From NCBI RefSeq assembly GCF_004014775.2, contig NZ_CP042808.1:2177001-2241000 (forward strand): DNA of 64,000 nt, written 5' to 3'. Positions 17,386 to 27,133 of this stretch are shown piece after piece. This stretch comes from Acetobacter oryzoeni (GTDB lineage: Bacteria > Pseudomonadota > Alphaproteobacteria > Acetobacterales > Acetobacteraceae). The notes beneath the pieces were generated by a model, which was given only the letters and a program-made list of their open reading frames with translations, was not told the origin of the DNA and searched no databases. The first letter of the stretch is position 1. Each line of letters starts with the position of its first letter. The position numbers and the translations under genes are program-made.

Positions 17386-18618
17386 ATGACCGAAGAGTTC
17401 CATCGTATCCGCCGCCTGCCGCCTTATGTATTTGCCTCGGTAAACCAGGCCAAGGCAGCAGCCCGCGCGCGGGGCGAGGATATTATTGACCTCGGCATGG
17501 GCAACCCGGACACTCCCACCCCGCAGCATATTGTCAACAAACTGCTAGAAACGGTGCAGGACCCACGCACCCACCGTTATTCCGTCAGCCGCGGCATTCC
17601 GGGGCTGCGCAAGGCTGTTGCCGGGTATTATGAACGCCGCTTCCATGTGGGGTTAGACCCGGACAAGGAAGTGATTGTCACACTGGGTTCCAAGGAAGGG
17701 CTGGCCAATCTGGCCTCTGCCATCACCAGCCCGGGGGACACCATTCTGGTGCCCAATCCTTCCTACCCCATTCACCAGTTTGGCTTTATTATCGCCGGAG
17801 CTTCCATCCGCTCCATTCCGGCCACGCCTGATGAGAACATGCTGCGTGCGTTGGAACGGGCTGTGCGCCATTCTGTGCCCAAACCCACGGCATTGATTGT
17901 CAACTTCCCGTCCAATCCAACTGCATATCTGGCTGATCTGGATTTTTATAAAGAACTGGTTGCCTTCTGCCGGAAGGAAGAAATCTGGATTCTATCTGAT
18001 CTGGCATATGCTGAAATCTACTTTGGCGATCTTGTGCCACCTTCCATTCTGGCTGTGCCGGGTGCGAAAGATATCGCCGTAGAATTCACATCTCTTTCCA
18101 AAACCTATTCCATGGCAGGGTGGCGCGTTGGCTTTGCCGCAGGCAATGAACGCCTGATTGCCGCCCTTACCCGCATTAAATCTTATCTGGACTACGGTGC
18201 CTTCACGCCTATTCAGGTGGCTGCTGTAACGGCCCTTAATGGCCCGCAGGATTGTGTTGCTGATTTGCGCGCTCTTTATAAAGATCGGCGCGATGTGCTG
18301 ATCCGCGGCTTGCATGCGGCAGGATGGGATGTTCCTTCCCCAGAAGGTTCCATGTTTGCTTGGGCACCTATTCCTGAACCATTCCGTGAAATGGGCAGTG
18401 TTGCCTTTTCCAAACTTCTTCTTGAAGAAGCTGGCGTGGCTGTAGCCCCCGGCCTTGGCTTTGGTGAATATGGTGATGACCATGTTCGCATCGGGCTGGT
18501 TGAAAATACCCAGCGCCTGCGTCAGGCCCTGCGTTCCATTCGTGGGTTCCTATCTGCGCATGGTATCTCGCCGTCTTCCTCTTCCTCTCCTAAAAAGCCG
18601 GAGCCTGTTGCACCGTGA
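17386..18618 (+). CDS. alaC: Class I/II aminotransferase (AlaC / LL-diaminopimelate aminotransferase-like)
   Basis: The fold-type I PLP enzyme has DLGMGNPDTPTP, the HRYSVSRGIPGLRKAVAGYY substrate loop, NPSYPIH, NFPSNPTA and the PLP-lysine motif FTSLSKTYSMAGWRVGFAAGN. It ends in a Ser-rich tail. The ATG at 17386 begins MTEEFHRIRRLPPYVF, the usual N-terminus of AlaC-type glutamate-pyruvate transaminases. Upstream ATG 17323 adds 21 odd residues. Its stop overlaps the hom start. The aminotransferase-hom pairing is frequent in alphaproteobacteria and places the enzyme in alanine or aspartate-family amino acid metabolism. Confidence 0.85.
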   Translation: MTEEFHRIRRLPPYVFASVNQAKAAARARGEDIIDLGMGNPDTPTPQHIVNKLLETVQDPRTHRYSVSRGIPGLRKAVAGYYERRFHVGLDPDKEVIVTLGSKEGLANLASAITSPGDTILVPNPSYPIHQFGFIIAGASIRSIPATPDENMLRALERAVRHSVPKPTALIVNFPSNPTAYLADLDFYKELVAFCRKEEIWILSDLAYAEIYFGDLVPPSILAVPGAKDIAVEFTSLSKTYSMAGWRVGFAAGNERLIAALTRIKSYLDYGAFTPIQVAAVTALNGPQDCVADLRALYKDRRDVLIRGLHAAGWDVPSPEGSMFAWAPIPEPFREMGSVAFSKLLLEEAGVAVAPGLGFGEYGDDHVRIGLVENTQRLRQALRSIRGFLSAHGISPSSSSSPKKPEPVAP

Positions 18619-19928
18619 CATCCTGTTCCAATTCCTCTCCTCTTCGTCTTGGTATTGCCGGTCTGGGCACGGTTGGTGCTGGCGTTATTCGCCTGCTGCG
18701 TATGAATGCAGATCTGCTAAGTGCACGCGCAGGCCGCAAACTGGAAGTGGTAGCCGTAAGCGCCCGAGACCGCTCGCGTGACCGCGGTATAGATGTTTCC
18801 ACTCTGCGTTGGCATGAAAACCCGCTGGATCTGGTTTCTGACCCCGATGTGGATGTTGTTGTAGAATTGATTGGCGGAAGCGAAGGTCCGGCCCGTGCGC
18901 TGGTAGAAAAAGCGCTATCTGCAGGCAAACCTGTTGTAACCGCCAACAAAGCGCTTCTTGCTGTGCATGGCTCCGCCCTTGCCCAGCTTAGTGCAGACAA
19001 CAACGCACCGCTGCTGTTTGAAGCCGCCGTAGCTGGTGGCATTCCTGCCATTAAAACAGTGCGCGAAGGTCTGGCCGCAGACAAACTGCTACATGTTGGC
19101 GGCATTCTGAACGGTACATGCAACTATATCCTTACGGTAATGCGTGAAACGGGTAAGGATTTCGATCTGGTGCTGAAAGATGCGCAGGATCTCGGATATG
19201 CAGAAGCTGATCCTTCCACCGATATTGATGGCATTGATGCCGCACATAAGCTGACAATTCTGGCTGGCTTGGCTTTTGGCCGCCCTGTAGCCTTTGATTC
19301 CGTGCAGGTAGAAGGCATTCGCCAGATTGGCGCCATTGACTTTGCTTTTGCGCGCACCCTTGGCTATCGCATCAAACTTCTGGGCCTTGCCCGCCTGACA
19401 GATGCCGGACTTCAAGCGCGTGTTGCCCCTTGCCTGCTGCCCCACAATGCACCTATTGCGCAGGTGGATGGTGTATTTAACGCCGTTGTGGCTGAAGGCG
19501 AATTTGTGGGCCGTATCATGCTGGAAGGCCGCGGCGCCGGTGCTGGCCCAACAGCCTGTGCTGTAACAGCAGATCTGGTTGATATTGCTCGTGGCCACAC
19601 CATTCCGGTCTGGGGTGTGCAAGCCAGTTCAGAACCGGCGTTGCGCGCTTGCCCGGCTGGCACTGGCGCCGGTGCTTTCTATCTGCGCTTGATGGTAGAA
19701 GACCGCCCCGGCGTTATTGCAGATATTACAGCAGTCTTGCGAGATTGCGGTGTTTCCTTGCGCAGCATGCTCCAGCATCCTGCGGAAAATGAAACAACTC
19801 CGTACGTTCCGCTTGTTCTGGTTACGCATCAGACATCAGAATCCGCCATGCAGGAAGCTATCACCAAAATAGATGCCTTGAGCGTGGTGACGGACAGCCC
19901 TGTGATGATTCGGATCGAAACAGCCTGA
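18615..19928 (+). CDS. hom: Homoserine dehydrogenase
   Basis: The 437-residue enzyme reduces aspartate semialdehyde to homoserine for threonine and methionine synthesis. The Rossmann motif GIAGLGTVGAGVIRLL is N-terminal. The catalytic region covers GGIPAIKTVREGL, LNGTCNYILT and DAQDLGYAEADPSTDIDGIDAAHKL. A C-terminal ACT domain (YLRLMVEDRPGVIADITAVLRDCGVSL) suggests threonine feedback control. It starts with GTG inside the aminotransferase stop region (GTGA overlap), indicating coupling. Confidence 0.96.
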   Translation: MTSCSNSSPLRLGIAGLGTVGAGVIRLLRMNADLLSARAGRKLEVVAVSARDRSRDRGIDVSTLRWHENPLDLVSDPDVDVVVELIGGSEGPARALVEKALSAGKPVVTANKALLAVHGSALAQLSADNNAPLLFEAAVAGGIPAIKTVREGLAADKLLHVGGILNGTCNYILTVMRETGKDFDLVLKDAQDLGYAEADPSTDIDGIDAAHKLTILAGLAFGRPVAFDSVQVEGIRQIGAIDFAFARTLGYRIKLLGLARLTDAGLQARVAPCLLPHNAPIAQVDGVFNAVVAEGEFVGRIMLEGRGAGAGPTACAVTADLVDIARGHTIPVWGVQASSEPALRACPAGTGAGAFYLRLMVEDRPGVIADITAVLRDCGVSLRSMLQHPAENETTPYVPLVLVTHQTSESAMQEAITKIDALSVVTDSPVMIRIETA

Positions 19929-19981
19929 TTCTAGCCACCTTTTCCGGTATCATAGACTTTTAAGCAAGGATCCTGTTTCTG

Positions 19982-20980
19982 ATGTCTGATTCCATAGGCC
20001 CCTCTCCTTTTGTTGTTTCTGACCGCAATCTCGCGCTTGAACTGGTGCGTGTAACGGAAGCCGCTGCTCTGGCTTCTGCCCGATGGACGGGCCGCGGACG
20101 CAAGAACGATGCTGATGGCGCAGCTGTAGAAGCTATGCGCACGGCATTTGATACCGTCGCCATTGATGGCATGGTGGTAATTGGTGAGGGGGAAATGGAT
20201 GAAGCCCCCATGCTTTATATTGGTGAAAAAGTTGGCTCTGGCGGCCCCGGCATGGATATTGCCGTGGACCCGCTGGAAGGCACCAACCTTTGCGCCAAAG
20301 ATATGCCAAACGCCATTACCGTGGTGGCATTGGCTGAGCGTGGCAACTTCCTGCATGCGCCAGACATTTATATGGACAAGATTGTGGTCGGCCCCAATCT
20401 GCCTGATGGTGTTGTTGATCTGGATAACTCCATTGAAACCAACCTGAAAAATCTGGCTAAAGCCAAAGGCAAGAGCGTTCAGGATCTTCTGCTCTGCACG
20501 CTAGACCGTGAACGGCATGAAGAAATGATCACCCGCGCCCGCGCTGCGGGTGCGCGGGTGCGCCTGCTGACAGATGGCGATGTGGCTGGCGGCATTGCTG
20601 CCTGTCTTGATACCAGCCAGGTTGATATCTACGTAGGTTCTGGTGGTGCACCTGAAGGTGTGCTGACTGCTGCTGCCATCCGTTGCGTAGAAGGACAGAT
20701 GCAGGGTCGCCTGCTGTTTGAAGATGATGGGCAGCGCGAACGTGCCCGCAAAATGAACCCCGGAAAAGACCCAGACCGTAAACTGGGGCTGCATGATCTG
20801 GCTGCTGGATCTGTGCTGTTTTCTGCCACCGGTGTTACCACTGGCACATTGCTGCGTGGCGTTCGGCAGCTGCCGCATCAGGCTATTACGCATTCTCTGG
20901 TCATGCGTTCCAAATCTGGCACGGTGCGCTTTATTGAAGGCCACCATAACTTCAAAACCAAAACATGGGCTCCGCAATAA
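19982..20980 (+). CDS. glpX: Class II fructose-1,6-bisphosphatase
   Basis: The 332-residue GlpX-type phosphatase shows the Li+-sensitive phosphatase signatures GEGEMDEAPML and DPLEGTNLCAKDMPNAI, plus GSGGAPEGVLTAAAIR. It hydrolyses fructose-1,6-bisphosphate in gluconeogenesis, and some homologues also act on sedoheptulose bisphosphate. An AAGGA element precedes the ATG. It follows hom by 53 bases and precedes recJ by 16, so hom-glpX-recJ probably form one transcript. Confidence 0.95.
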   Translation: MSDSIGPSPFVVSDRNLALELVRVTEAAALASARWTGRGRKNDADGAAVEAMRTAFDTVAIDGMVVIGEGEMDEAPMLYIGEKVGSGGPGMDIAVDPLEGTNLCAKDMPNAITVVALAERGNFLHAPDIYMDKIVVGPNLPDGVVDLDNSIETNLKNLAKAKGKSVQDLLLCTLDRERHEEMITRARAAGARVRLLTDGDVAGGIAACLDTSQVDIYVGSGGAPEGVLTAAAIRCVEGQMQGRLLFEDDGQRERARKMNPGKDPDRKLGLHDLAAGSVLFSATGVTTGTLLRGVRQLPHQAITHSLVMRSKSGTVRFIEGHHNFKTKTWAPQ

Positions 20981-20996
20981 GCAGCTCTGAATTTTG

Positions 20997-22829
20997 ATGC
21001 AAAGCAGCACCTTGCAACTTTCTGAACCCACTGAAGAAACTTCCACTCCTGCTGTATTGGGGGTGGAAGCCAGCTTTATTGGGCGGCGTTGGGTTTGGCG
21101 GGCCGGAGCAGAAGACCCTGCTCTGATGCGTCTGGGTGCTGCTTTGGCACAACAACTGGGCATTCCAGAAATTGTTGGCCGTCTGTTGGCCATGCGTCAG
21201 ATCACACCAGATCAGGCTCCGCATTTTCTGGAGCCTAAGCTACGGGCACTTATGCCTGATCCTTCCAGTCTCACGGATATGGATAAAGCTGCCAACCGCA
21301 TGGCAAAAGCTGTCCAGAACCGTGAAGTAATTGGTATTTTTGGTGATTATGACGTGGATGGTGCCTGCGCTTCCGCCATTCTCGCCTCATTTTTTGAAGA
21401 ACTCGGCTGCACCGTTCATACCCATATCCCGGATAGAATGACCGAAGGATATGGCCCTAACGTAGCCGCACTGGATAATTTAGTAGCACAAGGCGCTTCC
21501 ATACTGATTTGCGTGGATTGCGGCACTGCTTCTGCAGATATTCTGTCTCAAGTGACAGACAAAGCCGATGTGATTGTACTGGACCACCACAAATCGGAAG
21601 ATGCCCTCCCCCCAATTCTGGCAACAGTTAACCCTAACCGGCCTGACTGTTCCTCTGGCTTGCATCATATTTGCGCGGCAGCCCTCGCCTTTCTTGCCGC
21701 TGTTGCAACCACGCGAGACCTAAGACGTGCAGAGTGGTTTACAGCAGACCAACCTCCGCCCGATCTGATGCGTCAGCTTGATCTGGTTGCCTTGGCAACG
21801 GTTTGTGATGTTATGCCCCTGCATGGGCTTAACCGCGCCTTTGTAACGCAAGGGCTAAAAATTATGGCCCGCCGCCAGCGTACTGGCCTGAATGCCCTTA
21901 TGGAAATTGCTGGCGTTACCAAAGCCCCGGATGCTTTTTCCTGCGGCTTTGCATTGGGACCGCGCATCAATGCCGGTGGCCGTATTGCAGAAGCAGCTTT
22001 AGGCCTGCGCCTGCTCCGTTGCCCGGATAGTTTTGAAGCACGCCAGATGGCCGAACGTCTGGATGCCGTAAACCGCCGCAGACAAGGTGTTGAGGCCGAT
22101 ATTCTGGACCGCGCCATGCAACAGGCAGAAGCCCAGAAAGAAGCGGGGCATGCTGTTATTTTGCTGGCCGGAAAAGATTGGCACCCCGGTGTTGTCGGTA
22201 TTGTAGCGGGGCGTATTAAGGAGCGGTTCAATCGGCCTGCCCTTGTTGGGGCTGAACAGGAAGATGGCATCATTAAAGGTTCTGGCCGTTCTGTTCCCGG
22301 TTTAGATCTTGGCACCGTAATTATTGCGGCACGCCAAGCAGGAATGTTGAAAACCGGCGGCGGCCACGCCATGGCCGCAGGTTTTTCGCTTACAGCAGAT
22401 AAACTGGAAGAATTTCATACTTTTCTGGATACTCGGTTGGCGCAAGCAGCCACGCTTCCAGAAAAAGTGCCTCTTACCGTAGATGCGGTGGTAGCTATTT
22501 CTGGCGCCACAGCGGAATTGGCGCAGGATATGGGAGCCCTTGCCCCATTTGGGGCCGGAAACCCGGAACCTCTGTTAGCCATACCACGTGTAACAGTCAT
22601 ACGGGCAGACCGCATTGGCCGAGATGGCAACACACTGCGTCTGCTTCTAAAGGGTGAAAATAATGGCCGGTTGAAAGCGCTACTGTTCCGGGCGCATGAA
22701 AACCCTTTAGCGGCCAAGCTGGAAGATACAACACGCCCTGCCCTACATCTTGCCGGGTATCTGCGGGCAGAAAGTTGGAATGGCAGAACAGACGCTACAT
22801 TCTTTATTCAGGATGCTGCGGCTGCCTGA
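20997..22829 (+). CDS. recJ: Single-stranded-DNA-specific exonuclease RecJ
   Basis: The 610-residue DHH-superfamily 5'-3' exonuclease acts in recombination and mismatch repair. Motifs I-IV are GIFGDYDVDGACASAIL, CVDCGTA, VIVLDHHKSED and AALAFLAAVA-LATVCDVMPL. The DHHA1 domain contains KTGGGHAMAAGFSL, and a C-terminal OB-fold follows. The frame opens with TTG at 20994, and the adjacent ATG at 20997 is taken as the start. The gene converges on rpoH. Confidence 0.95.
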   Translation: MQSSTLQLSEPTEETSTPAVLGVEASFIGRRWVWRAGAEDPALMRLGAALAQQLGIPEIVGRLLAMRQITPDQAPHFLEPKLRALMPDPSSLTDMDKAANRMAKAVQNREVIGIFGDYDVDGACASAILASFFEELGCTVHTHIPDRMTEGYGPNVAALDNLVAQGASILICVDCGTASADILSQVTDKADVIVLDHHKSEDALPPILATVNPNRPDCSSGLHHICAAALAFLAAVATTRDLRRAEWFTADQPPPDLMRQLDLVALATVCDVMPLHGLNRAFVTQGLKIMARRQRTGLNALMEIAGVTKAPDAFSCGFALGPRINAGGRIAEAALGLRLLRCPDSFEARQMAERLDAVNRRRQGVEADILDRAMQQAEAQKEAGHAVILLAGKDWHPGVVGIVAGRIKERFNRPALVGAEQEDGIIKGSGRSVPGLDLGTVIIAARQAGMLKTGGGHAMAAGFSLTADKLEEFHTFLDTRLAQAATLPEKVPLTVDAVVAISGATAELAQDMGALAPFGAGNPEPLLAIPRVTVIRADRIGRDGNTLRLLLKGENNGRLKALLFRAHENPLAAKLEDTTRPALHLAGYLRAESWNGRTDATFFIQDAAAA

Positions 22830-22915
22830 TAACAAGCCTGCCCTTACGTAACAAATCAAAGCGTATAGACGCTTCCTGCCTGCATGATCTGCAAGTAGGA
22901 AACGCCTGAACCCTC

Positions 22916-23806
22916 TTACGTATTCTGGGCCGTTTCTTCGCGCCGGGCCTGAACTTCCTTTTTCATGGCCGCCTGCACTTTTTCAAAGGCACGCACTTCA
23001 ATCTGGCGCACTCGCTCGCGCGAGATACCATATTCGTGCGCCAATTCTTCCAAGGTGGAAGGATCATCCTTCAACCGGCGTTCCGTGAAAATCCGGCGTT
23101 CGCGCTCATTAAGGTTTTCCATGGCGGAAGAAAGTAGTGCCTTCCGGCCTGAAAGCTCCTCATTCTCAGCGTAAACATCTTCCTGATTGGTATGATCATC
23201 AACCAGTCGGTCTTGCCATTCACTATCCTGATCGGCCCGCATGGGCGCATTCAGGCTATGATCTGGCGCAGCCATGCGGCGGTTCATATCCACCACATCC
23301 TGTTCAGATACACCCAGTGTCGTGGCAATCTTGTTCACCTGCTCTGGTTTCAGATCACCATCATCAATGGCCTGCATCTGCCCTTTCAGGCGGCGCAGAT
23401 TGAAGAACAGCTTTTTCTGAGCCGCAGTTGTGCCCATTTTCACCAAAGACCAGCTATGCAGGATGTATTCCTGAATAGCCGCACGAATCCACCACATGGC
23501 ATATGTGGCCAAGCGGAACCCTTTTTCAGGGTCAAACCGCTTTACGGCCTGCATCATGCCAATGTTGCCTTCGCTGATCAGTTCATTAATCGGCAGGCCA
23601 TAACCACGGTAACCCATGGCAATTTTTGCAACCAGACGCAGATGGGAGGTAACGAGCTGATGCGCTGCCTTAACGTCTCCCTTATCGCGCCACAAGCGTG
23701 AAAGGCTGAGTTCCTCTTCTGGTGTAAGGAGAGGATATTTGCGGATTTCCTGAAGGTACCTTGAAAGATTGTTTTCAGGCCCAACATTGATAACGGAAGA
23801 TACCAT
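22916..23806 (-). CDS. rpoH: RNA polymerase heat-shock sigma factor RpoH (sigma-32)
   Basis: The 296-residue group 3 sigma-70 family factor has region 1.2/2.1 (NNLSRYLQEIRKYPLLTPEEE), region 2.3-2.4 (GFRLATYAMWWIRAAIQEYIL) and the RpoH-box sequence QKKLFFNLRR. Region 4.2 is LEELAHEYGISRERVRQIEVRAFEKVQ. It directs transcription of chaperones and proteases under heat stress. The ATG at 23806 (MVSSVINVG) has GGGGAG 10 bases upstream and fits the family N-terminus. The frame itself is open to 23875. It lies downstream of rluD on the same strand, an arrangement common in alphaproteobacteria. Confidence 0.95.
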   Translation of the reverse strand: MVSSVINVGPENNLSRYLQEIRKYPLLTPEEELSLSRLWRDKGDVKAAHQLVTSHLRLVAKIAMGYRGYGLPINELISEGNIGMMQAVKRFDPEKGFRLATYAMWWIRAAIQEYILHSWSLVKMGTTAAQKKLFFNLRRLKGQMQAIDDGDLKPEQVNKIATTLGVSEQDVVDMNRRMAAPDHSLNAPMRADQDSEWQDRLVDDHTNQEDVYAENEELSGRKALLSSAMENLNERERRIFTERRLKDDPSTLEELAHEYGISRERVRQIEVRAFEKVQAAMKKEVQARREETAQNT

Positions 23807-24124
23807 GTGTTGACTACTCCCCTGAACTGGAAACTCCCTTGAATGCTTTAGGTTCCCGTAACGCCCGCAAAACATTCATAAAAAGAGGCAAGATCCAGTC
23901 ATGCGATGGACAGATGTCTTAATCCTCAATCCCTCTGTCCTCCGTATGAGCGACAAACTGAAAAGAGGCTCTCCCACCAGTTCGGCTACGGTTTCCAAGG
24001 CCTAGTGGGTGCAACAGGGTGCGCTGGAAAAAGCACATGTGTCAAGAATTCTAAGATGCATGGCAGAAGACAGCCAGATTTCTGGACCTGCGCAGTCCTG
24101 TTTATTGTTTCCGAATCGAAAAAC
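23807..24124. promoter_or_regulatory. rluD-rpoH intergenic region, presumed rpoH promoter
   Basis: These 318 bases contain no supportable gene. Because rpoH is separated from rluD by this gap, an independent rpoH promoter and a long 5' untranslated leader are likely. RpoH leaders in some bacteria fold as thermosensors. I see no decisive hairpin masking the ribosome-binding site by eye. Confidence 0.35.
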
Positions 24125-25138
24125 CTATTCCTGATCTACTTTGAGGCTGCGTTCCAACACCTGCATATCTTCAGGCATAGGGGTTTCGAACAGTAGTTTT
24201 TCACCCGTTCTGGGGTGTGTAAAACCCAACCGCGCTGCATGTAGGGCCTGACGCGGAAAATCCAGCGCAGCCGCACGGGCAGCAGATGGCAGAACACGAG
24301 AAGCTGCGGGAATCCGACGCAAATACAGTGGGTCACCTATCAAAGGGTGCCCATTCGCAGAAAAATGCACACGAATCTGGTGGGTGCGTCCTGTTGCCAG
24401 CTTGCAAGCCACAAGGGCCGCTCCTGTGCCAAAAGCCTGCAACGTGCGATAATGCGTTAGCGCCCATTTCCCACCTTTGGGCGTGAGCGCCATACGTTTA
24501 CGATCGCGCTTATCGCGCCCGATAGCGCCTTCAAAATCTCCTTCTGCCGGATTAGGCAGCCCCCAGCAAAAAGCCAGATAGGCACGGTCTATCCGGCGTG
24601 CCGCAAAATCTTCTGACAAGGCCTGATGCGCCATTTCTGTTTTGGCAGCGACCATCACGCCAGAAGTATCTTTATCGAGCCGATGCACGATACCGGGGCG
24701 GCGTTCCCCACCAATGCCTTTCAGACTTTCCCCACAATGCGCAATCAGACCATTTACAAGGGTGCCTGTTTCATTCCCCGGCGCGGGGTGAACAACCAGA
24801 CCGGCCGGTTTATCCAGCACAATCAGATCATCATCTTCATACAAAACAGTGAAAGCAATATCCTCACCCTGCGGCACTGCGGGAGCAGCGGGCGGAATGG
24901 TAAGTACCACTTCCATACCAGCACGGGCTATGGCTGCGGGTTCCCTTATACATATGCCATCACACGCCAAATGCCCTTCTTCAATCAGGCTTTTGATGCG
25001 TGAGCGTGAAAGCGTTTCCATTGTGGCAGCCAGAAAACGGTCAATCCGTTCTCCTGCCTGCTCTGGTGTTACTGTAAAGGAGATGGATGTTTCCTTTACA
25101 GGCAAAGATGGATCATAACCATTTTGCATTATAACCAT
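24125..25138 (-). CDS. rluD: Ribosomal large subunit pseudouridine synthase RluD family
   Basis: The protein has an N-terminal S4 RNA-binding domain (ERIDRFLAATMETLSRSRIKSLIEEGHLACDG). The RluA-type catalytic domain has IVLDKPAGLVVHPAPGN and the catalytic Asp in GIVHRLDKDTSGVMVAAKT. A further conserved block is ATGRTHQIRVHFSANGHPLIGDPLY. RluD makes pseudouridines at 1911, 1915 and 1917 of 23S rRNA. The frame starts at TTG 25165. ATG 25138 is chosen, with ATG 25129 as an alternative. It is divergent from the FecCD permease gene with a very short (47-base) promoter region. Confidence 0.9.
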   Translation of the reverse strand: MVIMQNGYDPSLPVKETSISFTVTPEQAGERIDRFLAATMETLSRSRIKSLIEEGHLACDGICIREPAAIARAGMEVVLTIPPAAPAVPQGEDIAFTVLYEDDDLIVLDKPAGLVVHPAPGNETGTLVNGLIAHCGESLKGIGGERRPGIVHRLDKDTSGVMVAAKTEMAHQALSEDFAARRIDRAYLAFCWGLPNPAEGDFEGAIGRDKRDRKRMALTPKGGKWALTHYRTLQAFGTGAALVACKLATGRTHQIRVHFSANGHPLIGDPLYLRRIPAASRVLPSAARAAALDFPRQALHAARLGFTHPRTGEKLLFETPMPEDMQVLERSLKVDQE

Positions 25139-25185
25139 CTGTGCCAACACCCACCCGTTTTTCAAGTTTCATGCAGAAGGAAAAG

Positions 25186-26304
25186 ATGAAAACGCACAAA
25201 GCCTTTTCCACTGCATACCGTCAAGCTCAGGATACCATGTCGGACTACAAGGATACGCTGCCAGATATTGTTGCTGTGCAAACTACATATCGGGCAAGCA
25301 TCTACAAACGGCTGTTTATCCTTGTTTGTCTGGCCGTTGGCGTTGTGCTCTCACTTGGTGCCAATTTTCTGATTGGGCCCGCTCATCTCTCCCCACGCCT
25401 GTTTTTGCAGACACTGTTTCATTCAGCTTCTGTGCCGCAGCAAACTGCCATTATTGTGTGGCAGATTCGTATGCCTTATGCCCTGATGGCTGCCTGTATA
25501 GGTGGCGCTCTTGGCCTGGCCGGCGCAGAAATGCAGACAGTTCTGGCCAACCCATTGGCTAGCCCGTTTACATTGGGCGTTTCTGCTGCCGGAGCTTTTG
25601 GGGCTTCTTTGGCTATTGTTTTGCAGTGGCACATTGCTGGCGTGCCCGATAACTGGCTGGTAGCAGGATGTGCCTTTGTGTTTTCCGTATCCTCTGTTTT
25701 TGCATTGGATATACTGACACGCCTCCGGCAGGCGGATACCAGCACGGTTATTCTGTGTGGTGTTGCGCTTGTTTTTTCGTTTCAGTCGCTTGTTGCTCTC
25801 ATGCAATTTGTTGCCAGTGAAGATACGCTGCAAGATCTGGTATTCTGGACGCTTGGCAGCCTAAGCCGTGCCACATGGGCTACTCTGGCTTTATTGTCTG
25901 GAAGTCTGGCTCTTATCTTTCCGCTTTCTCTACGCTCTGCTGGTGAGCTAACCCTTTTAAGCATGGGTGAAGAACGCGCGGCCAGCCTTGGGGTGGATGT
26001 CCCTCGGCTTCGGCGGGCGGCCCTCTTACGTATCAGTTTTTTATGCGCTCTTTCCGTAGCGTTTGTAGGTGTTATTGGATTTGTAGGGTTAGTAGCCCCA
26101 CACATCGCACGCCGGTTGGTGGGAGAAGATCACCACTTCAGCCTACCTGGCAGCTTACTGACTGGCGCACTTATTCTATCTGTTTCTTCTTTGGTCGCAC
26201 GCATTCTGGTGCCGGGCATTGTTGTGCCTCTTGGCATTATTACGTCACTGGTGGGCATTCCATTCTTTCTGGCCATCATTCTTAAACAGCGGCCAATGGT
26301 ATGA
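25186..26304 (+). CDS. FecCD-family ABC transporter permease
   Basis: The membrane protein has about nine to ten helices and the FecCD signatures RMPYALMAACIGGALGLAGAEMQTVLANPLASPFTLGVSAAGAFGA and FVGVIGFVGLVAPHIARRLVGEDH. These permeases import iron-siderophores, heme, cobalamin or similar chelates. ATG 25186 follows AGAAGGAAAAG and is preferred over GTG 25141. The stop overlaps the ATPase start (ATGA). No periplasmic binding protein or TonB receptor gene is adjacent, so the substrate cannot be inferred from neighbours. Confidence 0.85.
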   Translation: MKTHKAFSTAYRQAQDTMSDYKDTLPDIVAVQTTYRASIYKRLFILVCLAVGVVLSLGANFLIGPAHLSPRLFLQTLFHSASVPQQTAIIVWQIRMPYALMAACIGGALGLAGAEMQTVLANPLASPFTLGVSAAGAFGASLAIVLQWHIAGVPDNWLVAGCAFVFSVSSVFALDILTRLRQADTSTVILCGVALVFSFQSLVALMQFVASEDTLQDLVFWTLGSLSRATWATLALLSGSLALIFPLSLRSAGELTLLSMGEERAASLGVDVPRLRRAALLRISFLCALSVAFVGVIGFVGLVAPHIARRLVGEDHHFSLPGSLLTGALILSVSSLVARILVPGIVVPLGIITSLVGIPFFLAIILKQRPMV

Positions 26305-27113
26305 TGGCAGATAAACCTTTTTCAGGCCTGATAGCGCAAAATCTTACCGTCCATTACGGACGTCATACGGTGCTGGATGATCTGACAACACCTTGCTTTC
26401 CACATGGACGTATCTGCGCCCTGCTCGGGCCAAATGGTAGCGGCAAATCTACCTTACTGCGCGCCATGAGCGGCCTCTTGCCAGCTAAGGGTTGTGTCAC
26501 ACTAGATGGTCTTCAACTTGGCAGCCTGCGCTTGCCTGAACGCTCCCAACACTGCCTGTATCTCCCGCAAGCACTTCCCGCGCCCGTCAACATTACTGCG
26601 CTGGAAGCCATGCTGGCTGCAAAACGTGTTACGCTTGGCAGACAAGGACAAAGTTTTGCGGATGCTCCGCATGAGGCAGATATTCAGGCTTCATTGGATC
26701 TTCTGAAGCAATTTAATATTGCCCATTTGGCGTTGCGCAAATTGAACGAACTTTCTGGAGGCCAACGCCAGCTTATTGGTCTGGCACAGGCACTTGGCCG
26801 CCAACCGCACGCCCTGTTGCTGGATGAGCCACTTAGTGCTCTGGATCTGCATTATCAGTATGCCGTTACAAAACTGCTCACGCAGATCACCCGCACAAAT
26901 AACCTTGTCACGTTGATGGTGCTGCATGACCTGAACATCGCATTAAACTTGTGCGATCTGGTATGTGTGCTGCATCAAGGCCAAATTATTGCCTCTGGCC
27001 CTCCGGCGGAAGTTTTAACTCCAGCACTGCTCCGCACCGTGTACCGCGTAGAGGCACGCATTGAAACGACAGCCGATAACCACCGATTTATCGTGATTAC
27101 CGACTGTATATAA
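26301..27113 (+). CDS. FecE-like ABC transporter ATP-binding protein
   Basis: The 270-residue ATPase partners the preceding permease. Walker A is LLGPNGSGKSTLLRAMSG, the signature is LNELSGGQRQLIGLAQALG, and Walker B with the D-loop is ALLLDEPLSALDLHYQ. The switch His is in MVLHDLNIAL. Its ATGA start overlaps the permease stop, which indicates a fixed stoichiometry. It ends 20 bases from the convergent selO stop codon. Confidence 0.88.
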   Translation: MMADKPFSGLIAQNLTVHYGRHTVLDDLTTPCFPHGRICALLGPNGSGKSTLLRAMSGLLPAKGCVTLDGLQLGSLRLPERSQHCLYLPQALPAPVNITALEAMLAAKRVTLGRQGQSFADAPHEADIQASLDLLKQFNIAHLALRKLNELSGGQRQLIGLAQALGRQPHALLLDEPLSALDLHYQYAVTKLLTQITRTNNLVTLMVLHDLNIALNLCDLVCVLHQGQIIASGPPAEVLTPALLRTVYRVEARIETTADNHRFIVITDCI

Positions 27114-27133
27114 GAGACTACTCTTTAGCCTTA

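Noticed and set aside
22840..22905. Imperfect inverted repeat between recJ and rpoH as an intrinsic terminator
   Set aside because: The TTCCTGCCTGCA/TGCAAGTAGGAA stem has a mismatch and a wobble pair and no T-run on either strand; too weak to list.
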